A stretch of DNA of 64,000 nucleotides from Lentzea sp. NBRC 105346 (GCF_030269605.1 NZ_BSTQ01000004.1:124001-188000); one strand, 5' to 3'; counted from the stretch's first letter, positions 45,001 to 53,550 are shown. Notes: generated by a model from the sequence alone, not told the origin. Made by a program: numbers and translations.

Positions 45001-45726
45001 ATGACGCTGGCGACGAGCACCTCGTCGGAATATTCGTGGGCGGGTGCGGGTCTGCAGTTGGTGGACAAGCCGCGCACGATCACGGTCGGCATCGCCGACG
45101 ACGAGGTCCTTATCCGTACGGGAGTCCGCGGTGTGCTGGAGCGATCCGGCAACGTCGTGGTGGTCGGGGAGGCGGGGGACGGCAACAGTGCCGTCGAGCT
45201 GGCCCGCAGGCACCGGCCCCAGGTGCTGCTGATGGACGCGTCCATGCCCGGCATGGAAGGCCTCGGCGCGGTGCGCATGGTGCGCAGGCACGTGCCCGGC
45301 ACGCAGGTCATCATGTTGTGCACGCCCACCACCGAGGAGATGTTGTTCCCGGCGCTGCGTGCGGGCGCGGCCGGGTTCCTGTTCAAGAACGGTGAGCCCG
45401 ACTCGCTGGTCAACGCGGTTCGCGTGGTCGCCGCGGGCGAGGCGATCCTCTCGCCGTCCGCGACGCGCAGCCTGGTCGACCACTTCACCGGTGCCGACTC
45501 GGAGCGCAGGGACGCGGCGCGGTCGCGGATCTCGCTGCTCACCAGGCGTGAGCAAGAGGTTCTCGTGTACCTCGCGCAGGGCATGGCGAACGCGCGGATC
45601 GCACGGCTCATGTACCTCTCCGAGGGCGCGATCAAGGCTCATGTGTCCAGGCTGCTCACCAAGCTGCGCTGTGACAACCGCGTACAGGCTGCTCTTATTG
45701 CCAGGGACGCCGCTCTTCCCTGTTGA
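45001..45726 (+). CDS. NarL/FixJ family orphan response regulator
   Basis: A 241-residue protein starting at the ATG at 45001 (GGGAG upstream). After an unusual 28-residue N-terminal extension comes a receiver domain (IADDE, phospho-Asp in VLLMDASMPG, FKNGEP with Lys) and a LuxR-type helix-turn-helix (LTRREQEVLVYLAQGMANA, EGAIKAHVSRLLTKL). The Thr of the receiver lies in LCTPTTEE. No histidine kinase is adjacent. It may be regulated by the divergent STAND regulator, with which it shares a dyad-rich promoter region. Confidence 0.9.
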   Translation: MTLATSTSSEYSWAGAGLQLVDKPRTITVGIADDEVLIRTGVRGVLERSGNVVVVGEAGDGNSAVELARRHRPQVLLMDASMPGMEGLGAVRMVRRHVPGTQVIMLCTPTTEEMLFPALRAGAAGFLFKNGEPDSLVNAVRVVAAGEAILSPSATRSLVDHFTGADSERRDAARSRISLLTRREQEVLVYLAQGMANARIARLMYLSEGAIKAHVSRLLTKLRCDNRVQAALIARDAALPC

Positions 45727-45775
45727 TGTCTGAATTTCGCCAGCGTTCCAACTGAGACGCGGCGATGCTTGGAGC

Positions 45776-47218
45776 ATGTTCGAGGACACGGAGCGTAGCG
45801 TCCGCGCGGTTCAGTCGAAGGACGCCCGCTTCGACGGGTGGTTCTTCACGGCGGTGACGTCCACCGGCATCTACTGCCGGCCGTCCTGCCCGGCCGTCGC
45901 ACCCCGCGTCGAGAACATGCGGTTCTATCCGACCGCTGCAACGGCGCAGCAGGCCGGATACCGCGCCTGCAAGCGATGCCGGCCCGACGCCGCTCCGGGA
46001 TCACCGGAGTGGAACCACCGGGCGGACCTCGTGGCACGCGCGATGCGCCTGATCGCCGACGGTGTGGTCGACCGGTCGGGAGTGCCGGGTCTCGCCGCTC
46101 AGCTCGGGTACAGCACCCGCCAGGTGCAACGTGCCCTCGTCGCCGAGCTGGGCACCGGGCCGCTGGCACTCGCACGGGCGCAACGCGCGCAGACGGCCAG
46201 GCTGCTGATCGAGACCTCGTCCCTGCCGATGGCCGAGGTCGCGTTCGCGGCGGGTTTCGCGTCGGTGCGGGCGTTCAACGAGACCGTCCGCGCGGTGTTC
46301 GCGCTGTCGCCGTCCGAACTCCGGGCGCGGTCCGCCCCGGCACTGGTGCCGGGTGTGCTGTCGCTGCGGTTGCCGTTCCGGCCGCCGCTGTGCCCGGACA
46401 ACCTGTTCGGGCATCTGATCGCGACGGCGGTGCCGGGTGTCGAGGAGTGGCGCGACGGTGCCTACCGGCGGACGCTGCGGCTGCCGCACGGCCATGGCGT
46501 GGTGTCGTTGCGGCCGTTGCCCGATCACGTCGCGTGTCAGTTGGCGTTGACCGATCTGCGCGATCTGTCGGTCGCGATCAACCGGTGCCGGTGGATGCTC
46601 GACCTGGACGCCGATCCCGTGGCCGTGGACTCGGTCCTGTCGGGCGACGAGTTGCTGGAACCGTTGGTGCGCAAGGCTCCCGGCCGCCGGGTGCCGCGCA
46701 CGGCCGACGGAGCCGAGTTCGCCGTGCGGGCCGTGCTCGGCCAGCAGGTGTCGACCGCCGCCGCGCGTACGCACGCCGCCCGTTTGGTGCAGGCCTACGG
46801 GACGCCTATCGAGGACTCGTCGTTGACGCACCTGTTTCCTTCGGCGTCGGACATCGATCCGTCGTCGCTGGCGATGCCCGCGTCGCGGCGGATGACGATG
46901 GCGGCGCTGATCGAGGCGCTGGATTCCGGGCTGGACCTCGGGGCCGGCGCGTCGTGGGACGAGGCGCGGGCCAGGCTGTCGGCGTTGCCGGGGTTCGGGC
47001 CGTGGACCGTCGAGGTGATCGCGATGCGGGCCCTCGGTGATCCCGACGCGTTCATCCCGACGGATCTCGGTGTGCGCCTGGCGGCTTCAGGGCTGGGACT
47101 GCCGTCGACGCCCGCGGCGTTGATCAAGCGGTCCGCGGTGTGGCGGCCGTGGCGTGCCTACGCCGTGCAACACCTGTGGGCCACCGGTGATCACGAGGTG
47201 AACCGGATCCCGGCCTGA
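45776..47218 (+). CDS. Ada-AlkA fusion: methyl-phosphotriester sensor and 3-methyladenine glycosylase
   Basis: A 480-residue DNA repair protein. The Ada N-terminal zinc domain (about 1-75) has Cys34 and Cys38 in YCRPSCP plus CKRC, which accept methyl groups from phosphotriesters. An AraC-type DNA-binding domain follows (about 85-180, VPGLAAQLGYSTRQVQRAL). The C-terminal AlkA glycosylase domain (about 190-480) has the helix-hairpin-helix LPGFGPWTVEVIAMRALG and the catalytic Asp in IPTDLG. It senses alkylation, activates transcription and excises alkylated bases. The O6-methylguanine transferase domain of E. coli Ada is absent. Confidence 0.94.
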   Translation: MFEDTERSVRAVQSKDARFDGWFFTAVTSTGIYCRPSCPAVAPRVENMRFYPTAATAQQAGYRACKRCRPDAAPGSPEWNHRADLVARAMRLIADGVVDRSGVPGLAAQLGYSTRQVQRALVAELGTGPLALARAQRAQTARLLIETSSLPMAEVAFAAGFASVRAFNETVRAVFALSPSELRARSAPALVPGVLSLRLPFRPPLCPDNLFGHLIATAVPGVEEWRDGAYRRTLRLPHGHGVVSLRPLPDHVACQLALTDLRDLSVAINRCRWMLDLDADPVAVDSVLSGDELLEPLVRKAPGRRVPRTADGAEFAVRAVLGQQVSTAAARTHAARLVQAYGTPIEDSSLTHLFPSASDIDPSSLAMPASRRMTMAALIEALDSGLDLGAGASWDEARARLSALPGFGPWTVEVIAMRALGDPDAFIPTDLGVRLAASGLGLPSTPAALIKRSAVWRPWRAYAVQHLWATGDHEVNRIPA

Positions 47219-48084
47219 CCCGCGTACATGCGCACCGGGCTCGGTCCCGGTTCCAGGAAGCCGGGCAGCGGCGGCAGATCCGCGGTGTGCGCCCCGAGCT
47301 TGTTGAAGGTCGCGACCGCGTTGGCCGGCCGGGCGTCGGGGTGCTTCTCGAGCAGCTGCAGCAACAGGTCGTTGAGCTCGTCGGAGATGCCCGGGACGCG
47401 GGGCGGCTCCTCCTTGACGTGCCGGTCGAACACCGCGTAGGCGGTCGGCCCGGTGAAGAGTTGTTGTCCCGTCAGCATCTCGTGCAGTACGCACCCGAGT
47501 GCGTAGAGGTCGCTGCGCGGCTCGGCGAACCCGCGCTGGATCTGTTCGGGCGCCATGTAGGCGGGCGTGCCGACGATCTGGCCGGCGCGGGTGAACTGGG
47601 CGACGTCGCTGTCGCGCAGCACGGCGAGGCCGAAGTCGAGCACCTTGACGCCGCCGTCCGGGCAGAGCATCAGGTTGTTGGGCTTGAGATCCCGGTGGCA
47701 GATCGACAGCCGGTGGGCGGCGAACAGCACGGCGCACGTCTGCGCGGCGATCGTGACCGCCCACGGCACGGGTAACGGGCCGTGCTCGCTCACGAGGTCC
47801 GCGATCGTGACGCCCTCGACGTACTGCATCACCTGGAACAGCGAGTGCTCGTGCATGCCGAAGTCGTGCAGCGTGGGTACGCCGGGGTGTTCGAACCGGG
47901 CCAGGATGCGTGCCTCGCGGACGAACCGCTGCGCCAGCTCGTCGTCGGGTCCGCCGGAGCGCAGCCGCAGCAGTTTCACCGCCACGCGCCGGTCGAGATG
48001 CTTGTCGTGGCCGCGATGCACGGCGCTCATGCCGCCGGTGCCGAGTGGCAGGTCGTCGACCTCATAGCGATCGGCGATGAGCAT
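47191..48084 (-). CDS. Soluble Ser/Thr protein kinase (PknB-like)
   Basis: A 297-residue eukaryote-like kinase (ATG 48084, G-rich ribosome-binding site). It has the glycine loop LGTGGMSAVHRG, VAVKLL (Lys), HRDLKPNNLML (catalytic loop), DFGLAVL, GTPAYMAPEQ (activation segment) and SDLYALGC. The kinase domain fills about residues 7-265, and the rest is a short tail without a membrane helix or PASTA domains, so it acts in the cytoplasm. It is downstream of a DNA methylase in one operon (10-base gap), with a PP2C phosphatase divergent, giving a possible reversible phosphorylation circuit. Its 3' end overlaps Ada-AlkA by 28 bases. Confidence 0.92.
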   Translation of the reverse strand: MLIADRYEVDDLPLGTGGMSAVHRGHDKHLDRRVAVKLLRLRSGGPDDELAQRFVREARILARFEHPGVPTLHDFGMHEHSLFQVMQYVEGVTIADLVSEHGPLPVPWAVTIAAQTCAVLFAAHRLSICHRDLKPNNLMLCPDGGVKVLDFGLAVLRDSDVAQFTRAGQIVGTPAYMAPEQIQRGFAEPRSDLYALGCVLHEMLTGQQLFTGPTAYAVFDRHVKEEPPRVPGISDELNDLLLQLLEKHPDARPANAVATFNKLGAHTADLPPLPGFLEPGPSPVRMYAGQAGIRFTS

Positions 48085-48094
48085 CTGCACCCCC

Positions 48095-49480
48095 TTACGG
48101 CCCGATGCGGCCGCCCAGCAGTCCAAGGAAGCCTAGCCGGACCACTTCGGCCCCTTGACCGAGCGCTTCCTCCATGGCCCTGAGCTGCCGAAACGCCTTT
48201 CCGTATCGCTGTTGTTCGGCGAACGGCAGGCTCGGTGCCTGGGTCCGCCGCAGGTCCAGCCGGCTCGACCCCGTCGGTGTGCTCGCGAGTGCCGCTCGCA
48301 ACAGCCCGTCCAGGAAGTCCGGGTCGAGCCTGTCCGGGTCGATCTCGTAGACCGTCCCGGTCGGTGAGGTGACCGGGGTGGTGCCCGGCGCCCTCCGGAC
48401 GAGCTCGCCGATCGTGGTCATCGGCGGCGTCTCCCGTTCGTCGAGCTGCGGCGGTGCCGGCAGCTCGAACCGTTGCCGCGCTTCGAGAAACGCCCGCCCG
48501 ACGTCGGCGTCGCGGCGCCGGGCCGGGCTGATGTCGACGTCCTCGTCGAGCAGGTCGATGATCCGCGTGTTCGGTTGTTCGTCCGCGTACTCCTCGAGCA
48601 GGAGGACGCTTTGCGGTGGGGTCGCGTTGGCTTCGGGCTTCTTCAGGACCCAGATGTCGCGGCCGCCGGCGACCGTGATGACGGCCTCGATCGCCCCCGC
48701 GCGCAACAGGTTGGCGCGAATCCGTTTGCCGGGCCGCCGGCTCGCGGCCGCGCCGGGCATCAGGATCGCGACCTTCCCGCCGGGCTTGACGAGGCTCAGG
48801 CAGTGCTGCGCCCACGCCAGCTCGGGTTCGCCGCGCGGCGGCTGGCCGTACGTCCACCGGGCGTCGCCGACCAGTTCCTCGTGCCCCCACGACCGCTCGT
48901 GGAACGGCGGGTCGCAGACGACGGCGTCGGCTGTTTCGATCTGGTTGTGCCGCAAGGAGTCGCCGGTGTGGATCTCCGCTTCGGGCAGCCTCCTGCGCGC
49001 GATCTTCGCGCTCGTCGGGTCGAGCTCCTGGCCCAGCTTTCGCCCGCCGGCCTTCATGAGCAGCGATCCCGTACCGCACGCCGGGTCGGCGACAGTGCCC
49101 TTCTTCGCGTTCGCCAGGTGCACCATCAGTTCGGCGATGTCGTCCGGGGTGACGTTGAGCTGCCGTGAATGCGCTTCGGCGTAGCGCTGGTAGAGGAACT
49201 CGAAGGTCTCGCGGTCGGTGTCGGTTTCAGCTACGCGTTCACCCAGTTTGAGATCGTCGCCGCTGAGCCGCTGCCAGAGCCGCTCGGCGGGGGAGACGTG
49301 GAAGCTCTTCCCGTTGCGCCGCAACCACTTCTCGACGTCGGCGAGCGAGAACAGCGGACTCGACGCGGTCCCGCCGACGGGCTGCGGGAAATCGTCGTAG
49401 CGCTTGCGCCAGTTGCTGACGGCCGCGCGCCCCACGTTGACGAGCCGCGCTATGTCGCCAGCGTTCACCGTCTCGTCCAT
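48095..49480 (-). CDS. N-6 DNA adenine methylase with N-terminal helix-turn-helix
   Basis: A 461-residue protein. The first 60 residues form an AlpA/MerR-like helix-turn-helix (NAGDIARLVNVGRAAVSNW, DVEKWLRRNGK). The type I HsdM-like methylase core follows, with motif I DPACGTGSLL and motif IV CDPPFHERS (N/DPPF). The C-terminal 150 residues are unassigned. It would methylate adenine within a specific sequence, but no restriction subunit or specificity subunit is adjacent, so it is either orphan or regulatory. It is co-oriented with the Ser/Thr kinase and divergent from PP2C, with a perfect palindrome between. Confidence 0.9.
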   Translation of the reverse strand: MDETVNAGDIARLVNVGRAAVSNWRKRYDDFPQPVGGTASSPLFSLADVEKWLRRNGKSFHVSPAERLWQRLSGDDLKLGERVAETDTDRETFEFLYQRYAEAHSRQLNVTPDDIAELMVHLANAKKGTVADPACGTGSLLMKAGGRKLGQELDPTSAKIARRRLPEAEIHTGDSLRHNQIETADAVVCDPPFHERSWGHEELVGDARWTYGQPPRGEPELAWAQHCLSLVKPGGKVAILMPGAAASRRPGKRIRANLLRAGAIEAVITVAGGRDIWVLKKPEANATPPQSVLLLEEYADEQPNTRIIDLLDEDVDISPARRRDADVGRAFLEARQRFELPAPPQLDERETPPMTTIGELVRRAPGTTPVTSPTGTVYEIDPDRLDPDFLDGLLRAALASTPTGSSRLDLRRTQAPSLPFAEQQRYGKAFRQLRAMEEALGQGAEVVRLGFLGLLGGRIGP

Positions 49481-49498
49481 GTCTTCGAGACTAATGCT

Positions 49499-49515
49499 TG
49501 TGAACTCAGTTCACA
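49499..49515. promoter_or_regulatory. 17-bp perfect palindrome between methylase and PP2C genes
   Basis: TGTGAACTCAGTTCACA (8-bp arms around a central C) lies 18 bases from both flanking start codons (49480 and 49533), exactly centred in the 52-base divergent gap. It is a strong operator candidate; the methylase's own helix-turn-helix could bind it. It contains no GATC, so methylation control is speculative. Confidence 0.7.
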
Positions 49516-49532
49516 ACTGCTTCACTGGTGCC

Positions 49533-50228
49533 ATGACACACGAGCTGCTGGTCGCGGCCGCGTCCGACGTCGGACTGCGCAGGGAGCACAACGAGGACGC
49601 GTACTTCGCGGGTCCCGACCTGCAGGCAGTCGCCGACGGCATGGGCGGCCACGCGCTCGGCGAGGTCGCCAGCGCCATCGCGATCGACGTGCTCGAGTCG
49701 TTCGCGGGCGATCTTTCCGATGCGGTTCTTGAAATCTCCCGCCGCTTGAATTCGGAAGTGCCCGAAGGGACCGGCACGACCCTGACCGCGATGCGCTGGG
49801 ATGGTCTGACGTTTCAGTTGGCGCACATCGGCGACTCGCGCGCTTACCTGTTGCGCGACGGGGTGCTGCACCAGTTGTCGCACGACCACACCATGGTGCA
49901 GGCGCTCGTGGACGCCGGCCGCATGACGCCCGAGGAGGCGCTGAACCACCCGCGGCGCGCGTATGTCATCAAGGTTCTGCAGAGCGGTGCCGCGCACTCG
50001 CCCGATATCTCGGTGCACGAGGCTCGACCTGGTGACCGTTATCTGTTGTGCTCTGACGGACTCACCGACTATGTGTCCATTGAGGACGTTGGTTCCACGC
50101 TGGTGTCCTTTGAGGATGGTTCGGAAGCCGCGTGGCGGTTGGTGGCGCTGGCCAACGGCAACGGGGGGCCGGACAACATCACATGCGTGATCACCGACGT
50201 GGTTCGCCGGCCGTGGTTTCGGCGATGA
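49533..50228 (+). CDS. PP2C-family protein phosphatase
   Basis: A 231-residue PPM/PP2C phosphatase from the ATG at 49533. Metal-site residues are visible in SDVGLRREHNEDAYFAG, the AVADGMGGHALGE motif, GTTLTAMRWDG, AHIGDSRAYLLRDG and the C-terminal NGGPDNITCVI. It removes phosphate from Ser/Thr and would oppose the kinase encoded in the divergent operon. No membrane helix, so cytoplasmic. Confidence 0.93.
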   Translation: MTHELLVAAASDVGLRREHNEDAYFAGPDLQAVADGMGGHALGEVASAIAIDVLESFAGDLSDAVLEISRRLNSEVPEGTGTTLTAMRWDGLTFQLAHIGDSRAYLLRDGVLHQLSHDHTMVQALVDAGRMTPEEALNHPRRAYVIKVLQSGAAHSPDISVHEARPGDRYLLCSDGLTDYVSIEDVGSTLVSFEDGSEAAWRLVALANGNGGPDNITCVITDVVRRPWFRR

Positions 50229-50907
50229 AGTCTTCTAGTGCTGCGTTGAACTCTTTTGGTTGCTCGAGGTTCGGCAGGTGGGCGGCTTTTTCGATCACGT
50301 GGATCCCCGCGTTGCGCATGCTCTGCTGGAGGTTCGCCGCCTCGGGTACGGGTGTGTAGGTGTCGTCGCTGCCGACGATGATCAGCGTCGGCACGTCGGT
50401 GTTCCTGAGCATCTCGCGGTAGTCCGGACGTTCGGCGCGCGCTTCCTGTGCCTTGGCGGCGCCCTCCGGGCCTGTCGCGAGCATCATTTTCTCTATGTAC
50501 GCGTGAGCTTCCTCGTTCTGTGGCAACACCATCCGGTCGATGTTCTCCCTTGTGTACGGCGCCATGCCCTCTTTCCTCAGTCTGGCGGCCATAGCTCGTC
50601 GCATGGCCTTGTTCTCCTCGGCTTTGGCCGTGGTGGCAACGAGAACCATGGCGCGCACGCGTTCCGGGTATAGGCGGTGGAACTCCATGACGACCTGACC
50701 ACCCATCGACAGTCCGATCATGATCGCTTTTTCGGTCTCTTTCGCGAGGTCGTGGGCGAAGTCCGCGAACGTGTCCGGGCTGGTCCGGTTCTGGCCGTAG
50801 CCGCGCAGGGTCGGTGCAATTACGCGATTGCTCTTCTTGAAGTGCTCCACCTGTGGCTGCCACATGGTGGGGTCGAACGGGTGTCCGTGCACAAATACGA
50901 GGTCCAT
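50191..50907 (-). CDS. Alpha/beta-fold hydrolase
   Basis: A 238-residue hydrolase. VFVHGHPFDPTMW (oxyanion hole), GLSMGGQVVMEFH (nucleophile elbow), LIIVGSDDTYTPV (acid region) and KAAHLPNLEQP (His) fit the fold. Substrate is unknown. The 3' end overlaps the PP2C gene by 38 bases in antisense. It is divergent from a MocR-type regulator only about 60 bases away, so it may be that regulator's target. Confidence 0.88.
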   Translation of the reverse strand: MDLVFVHGHPFDPTMWQPQVEHFKKSNRVIAPTLRGYGQNRTSPDTFADFAHDLAKETEKAIMIGLSMGGQVVMEFHRLYPERVRAMVLVATTAKAEENKAMRRAMAARLRKEGMAPYTRENIDRMVLPQNEEAHAYIEKMMLATGPEGAAKAQEARAERPDYREMLRNTDVPTLIIVGSDDTYTPVPEAANLQQSMRNAGIHVIEKAAHLPNLEQPKEFNAALEDFIAETTAGEPRR

Positions 50908-50968
50908 GGCTCGAAACTAAGCGCTAAGCTGACCTGTAGCAATGCTCTCAATGTACTCGGAGCAATTC

Positions 50969-52246
50969 ATGGACTTTCGGGTCATCGCCGACCGCATCGC
51001 GTCGGACATCGCGTCAGGCGTGCTGCGCCCCGGCGAGAAGCTGCTGCCCCAGCGCACCTTCGCGCGCCGCCACAACCTGGCCCCCTCGACCGTCGCCCGC
51101 GTATACGGCGAACTCGTCCGCCGCGGCCTGGCGGTCGGCGAGGTGGGTCGCGGCACGTTCATCCGCGCCGCCACGGATTCCCCCGAGCTACCGCTGGCCG
51201 AGCCCGCGACCCTCCAGGTGGACCTGGAACTCAACTTTCCCGTTGTGCCACAACAAACCGCGCTGATCTCGACCGCGCTGAACCGCATGCTGCGCCCCGA
51301 CGTTCTAGCGACATCCCTGTCACCCGTTGGTGTGACCGGCACCCCGCAGGCCCGCCTGGCCGCGTCCCACCTGATCCCCCTGGACCGCCGATTCGTGTTC
51401 ACCGGCAACGGCCGCCAGGCCATCGCGGCCGCGATCGCCGCCCTGGTCCCGGCCGGCGAACGCCTAGGCGTCGAGCGCCTGACGTACTCGGTCGTGAAGG
51501 GCATCGCCGCACGCCTAGGCGTGCAGCTGGTCCCGCTCCCCGTCGACGACGAAGGCCTTGTCCCACAAGGATTCGACGGCGTGCGCGCCGTGTACCTGCA
51601 GCCCGCCCTGCACAACCCGCTCGGCGCGTCGATGTCCCGTTCCCGGCGCGCCGCGGTCGTTTCAGCCCTGCAGGACAACGGGATCTACGCCATCGAGGAT
51701 CGCGTCAACAGCTTCCTGCACGACGAACCCCTGCTGGACAGCCCGCGCACCGTCGTCGTCGACAGCCTGTCCAAGCGCGTCGCACCAGGCCTGACGCTCG
51801 GCATCGTCGCGGCCCCCGCCGAGGTCGCCGACCGCGTCGTCACCGCCGTGCGCAGCGGCGGCTGGGCGGCCCAGCGCTTCGCGCTCGACGCCGCGGCCGG
51901 CCTGGTCAACGACGGCACGGTCGCCTCGATCGTCGCCCTGAAGCGCCAGGACGCCGCCACCCGCCAGGCGATCGCGGGTCGCGTGCTGGACGGGTTCACC
52001 GTCCGCCGCGACGTGCGGGCCTACCACCTGTGGTGGGAGCTGCCCGACCCGTGGCGGGCCGAGACCTTCGTGGCGGCCGCCGCCCGCCGCGGCATCGCCG
52101 TCACGCCGGCCGCGGCGTTCGCCGTCGGGTCTCGCACGCCCAACGCGGTCCGCCTCGCTCTCGCTTCGCCGCCGCTGGAGCTGCTCGAGTCGGCCCTGAC
52201 GATGCTCGCCTCGCTGGCTCGTTCGGCGCCCGACGCGGTCGATTAG
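50969..52246 (+). CDS. MocR-type GntR/aminotransferase-fold regulator
   Basis: A 425-residue protein. The start is the ATG at 50969 with GGAG six bases upstream. An N-terminal GntR winged helix (IADRIASDIASGVLRPGEKL, LAPSTVARVYGELVRRG) is followed by a fold-type I aminotransferase domain with the probable PLP lysine in VVDSLSKRVAPGLTLG. MocR proteins sense PLP or amino-acid derivatives and control vitamin B6 or amine metabolism. It is divergent from a hydrolase gene; TAAGC-type short repeats (CTAAGCGCTAAGC) occur in the shared promoter. Confidence 0.9.
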   Translation: MDFRVIADRIASDIASGVLRPGEKLLPQRTFARRHNLAPSTVARVYGELVRRGLAVGEVGRGTFIRAATDSPELPLAEPATLQVDLELNFPVVPQQTALISTALNRMLRPDVLATSLSPVGVTGTPQARLAASHLIPLDRRFVFTGNGRQAIAAAIAALVPAGERLGVERLTYSVVKGIAARLGVQLVPLPVDDEGLVPQGFDGVRAVYLQPALHNPLGASMSRSRRAAVVSALQDNGIYAIEDRVNSFLHDEPLLDSPRTVVVDSLSKRVAPGLTLGIVAAPAEVADRVVTAVRSGGWAAQRFALDAAAGLVNDGTVASIVALKRQDAATRQAIAGRVLDGFTVRRDVRAYHLWWELPDPWRAETFVAAAARRGIAVTPAAAFAVGSRTPNAVRLALASPPLELLESALTMLASLARSAPDAVD

Positions 52247-52636
52247 ACGTTCGCCGCCCGCGCGCTTTCGATATGCACTAAGCGTACCGATCCGGTCTGA
52301 CAGTTTTGCTTCGCCGCAGGTCAGAGGCATGATCAAATGGTGTGATCGGCGCGCCTCAGTCCAACAGGTGAACAGCGCCTTTCTCAGCCCAACAGGTGAT
52401 CGGCGCCCCAGCCTCGCGGGCCGGCGCCCGACAGTCGCGCTGGCAGCATCCCCGCGGGACAGCGCCCCGACAGCGCTCGACAGCCCAAAGGTCAGCGTCC
52501 AGCAGCAGTCCCCGCGAGGGAGCGCCCGTCAAGCCGACGCCTAGCAGCCCACCGGGCAGCAGCCCCAACAGATCAGCGCCCGACAGCCCCGGAGGCCAGC
52601 GGCCGACAGGCCGTCAGGCCAGCGGTTGCCAAACCG
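52247..52636. repeat. 390-base non-coding region with degenerate C/G/A-rich repeats
   Basis: The first part has a 23-base direct repeat with a 28-base period (starts at 52357 and 52385, core CCAACAGGTGA and end GCGCC). Around 52430-52620 the sequence is a low-complexity run of CAGC, CGACAGC and CAGCGCC units. I see no gene with a credible start here; the region separates the MocR-type gene from an SDR gene that ends at 52637. Confidence 0.6.
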
Positions 52637-53461
52637 TCAGGCCGCGGCCAGCCGCCGCAGCGCGAACAGCATCATCGCGTCGAAAGCCCGGTCGGACAGC
52701 ACCCGCCGCAGGAACAGAATCGGCCGCGCCCCGCCCCCGATCGCGTACCGCGTCCGCGGCCGCCGCACGGAAACAGCCTTGAGAATCGCCGAAGCGACCA
52801 CGGAAGGCGAAGAGGCGCGATCCGCGAACCGCTGCAGGCGCGTCATCGCCTGCGCGGTCGAGGCGTAGGCACCAGAGCCCGATGTCTTCAGCAGGTTGTC
52901 CATGGCGATGTCGGCCCACTCGGTCTTGATCGCGCCCGGCTGGATCACCACGACGTCCACGCCGAACGGCTTCAGCTCCACCCGCAGCGAGTCGGACAGA
53001 CCCTCGACCGCGAACTTCGTCGAGTGGTACCAGCCGCCGAGCGGTTCGTAGATCTTGCCGCCGATCGACGACACGTTCACGATGCGGCCACTGCCCTGCG
53101 CGCGCATGTGCGGGGCGACGAGCTGCACCAGGCGCGCCAGGCCGAACAGGTTCACTTCGAACTGGTACTTGCCCTCTGATAGCGGCACGTCCTCGAACGC
53201 GCCGAACGACCCGTACCCCGCGTTGTTGACCAGTACGTCGATCCGCCCGGCCTCCTCCAGGATCTGCGACACCCCGGAGACCATCGAGGAATCAAGAGTC
53301 ACGTCCATCGACAGCACGCGCACGCCCCGCGCGGCCAGGTCGTCCATCCGGGAGACCCGGCGCGCGGCCGCGTAAACCGTGTAGCCCGCCTCGTGCAACG
53401 CCAGCGCCGTGGCCTCGCCGATGCCGGACGACGCCCCGGTGACCAGTGCGACCTTCGTCAT
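52637..53461 (-). CDS. SDR-family NAD(P)-dependent oxidoreductase
   Basis: A 274-residue classical short-chain dehydrogenase. It has TGASSGIG (cofactor), DVLVNNAGYG (NNAG), VNVSSIGGK (active Ser) and YHSTK (Tyr and Lys). The cofactor is probably NADP, from AARRVSRM after the second strand. The substrate is a carbonyl or alcohol that cannot be read. It begins with ATG after TTAGGAG. It is divergent from a TetR regulator, with two copies of its likely operator in the gap, so it is the probable target. Confidence 0.92.
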   Translation of the reverse strand: MTKVALVTGASSGIGEATALALHEAGYTVYAAARRVSRMDDLAARGVRVLSMDVTLDSSMVSGVSQILEEAGRIDVLVNNAGYGSFGAFEDVPLSEGKYQFEVNLFGLARLVQLVAPHMRAQGSGRIVNVSSIGGKIYEPLGGWYHSTKFAVEGLSDSLRVELKPFGVDVVVIQPGAIKTEWADIAMDNLLKTSGSGAYASTAQAMTRLQRFADRASSPSVVASAILKAVSVRRPRTRYAIGGGARPILFLRRVLSDRAFDAMMLFALRRLAAA

Positions 53462-53472
53462 GACCCGCTCCT

Positions 53473-53538
53473 AACTAACTGGTTGGTTACAACGAACCAT
53501 GCCACTGCCCAGACTGGCTGTCAACCAACTGGTTGGTT
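53473..53538. promoter_or_regulatory. Pair of TetR operators in divergent promoter
   Basis: AACTAACTGGTTGGTT (53473-53488) and AACCAACTGGTTGGTT (53523-53538) are near-identical dyads 50 bases apart (five helical turns). The second overlaps a -10-like TAGAAT (53538-53543) seven bases before the TetR GTG, so TetR is probably leaderless and autorepressed. Confidence 0.8.
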
Positions 53539-53550
53539 AGAATCCCAGGC

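Noticed and set aside
47191-50228. A Pgl (phage growth limitation) locus
   Set aside because: Kinase, methylase and phosphatase are present, but sizes are far below PglW/PglX and no PglY or PglZ homolog is nearby. Kept only as an analogy.
52329-52544. 71-residue ORF in the repeat tract
   Set aside because: Low-complexity translation, no ribosome-binding site and no domain; an artefact of the repetitive C/G-rich sequence.
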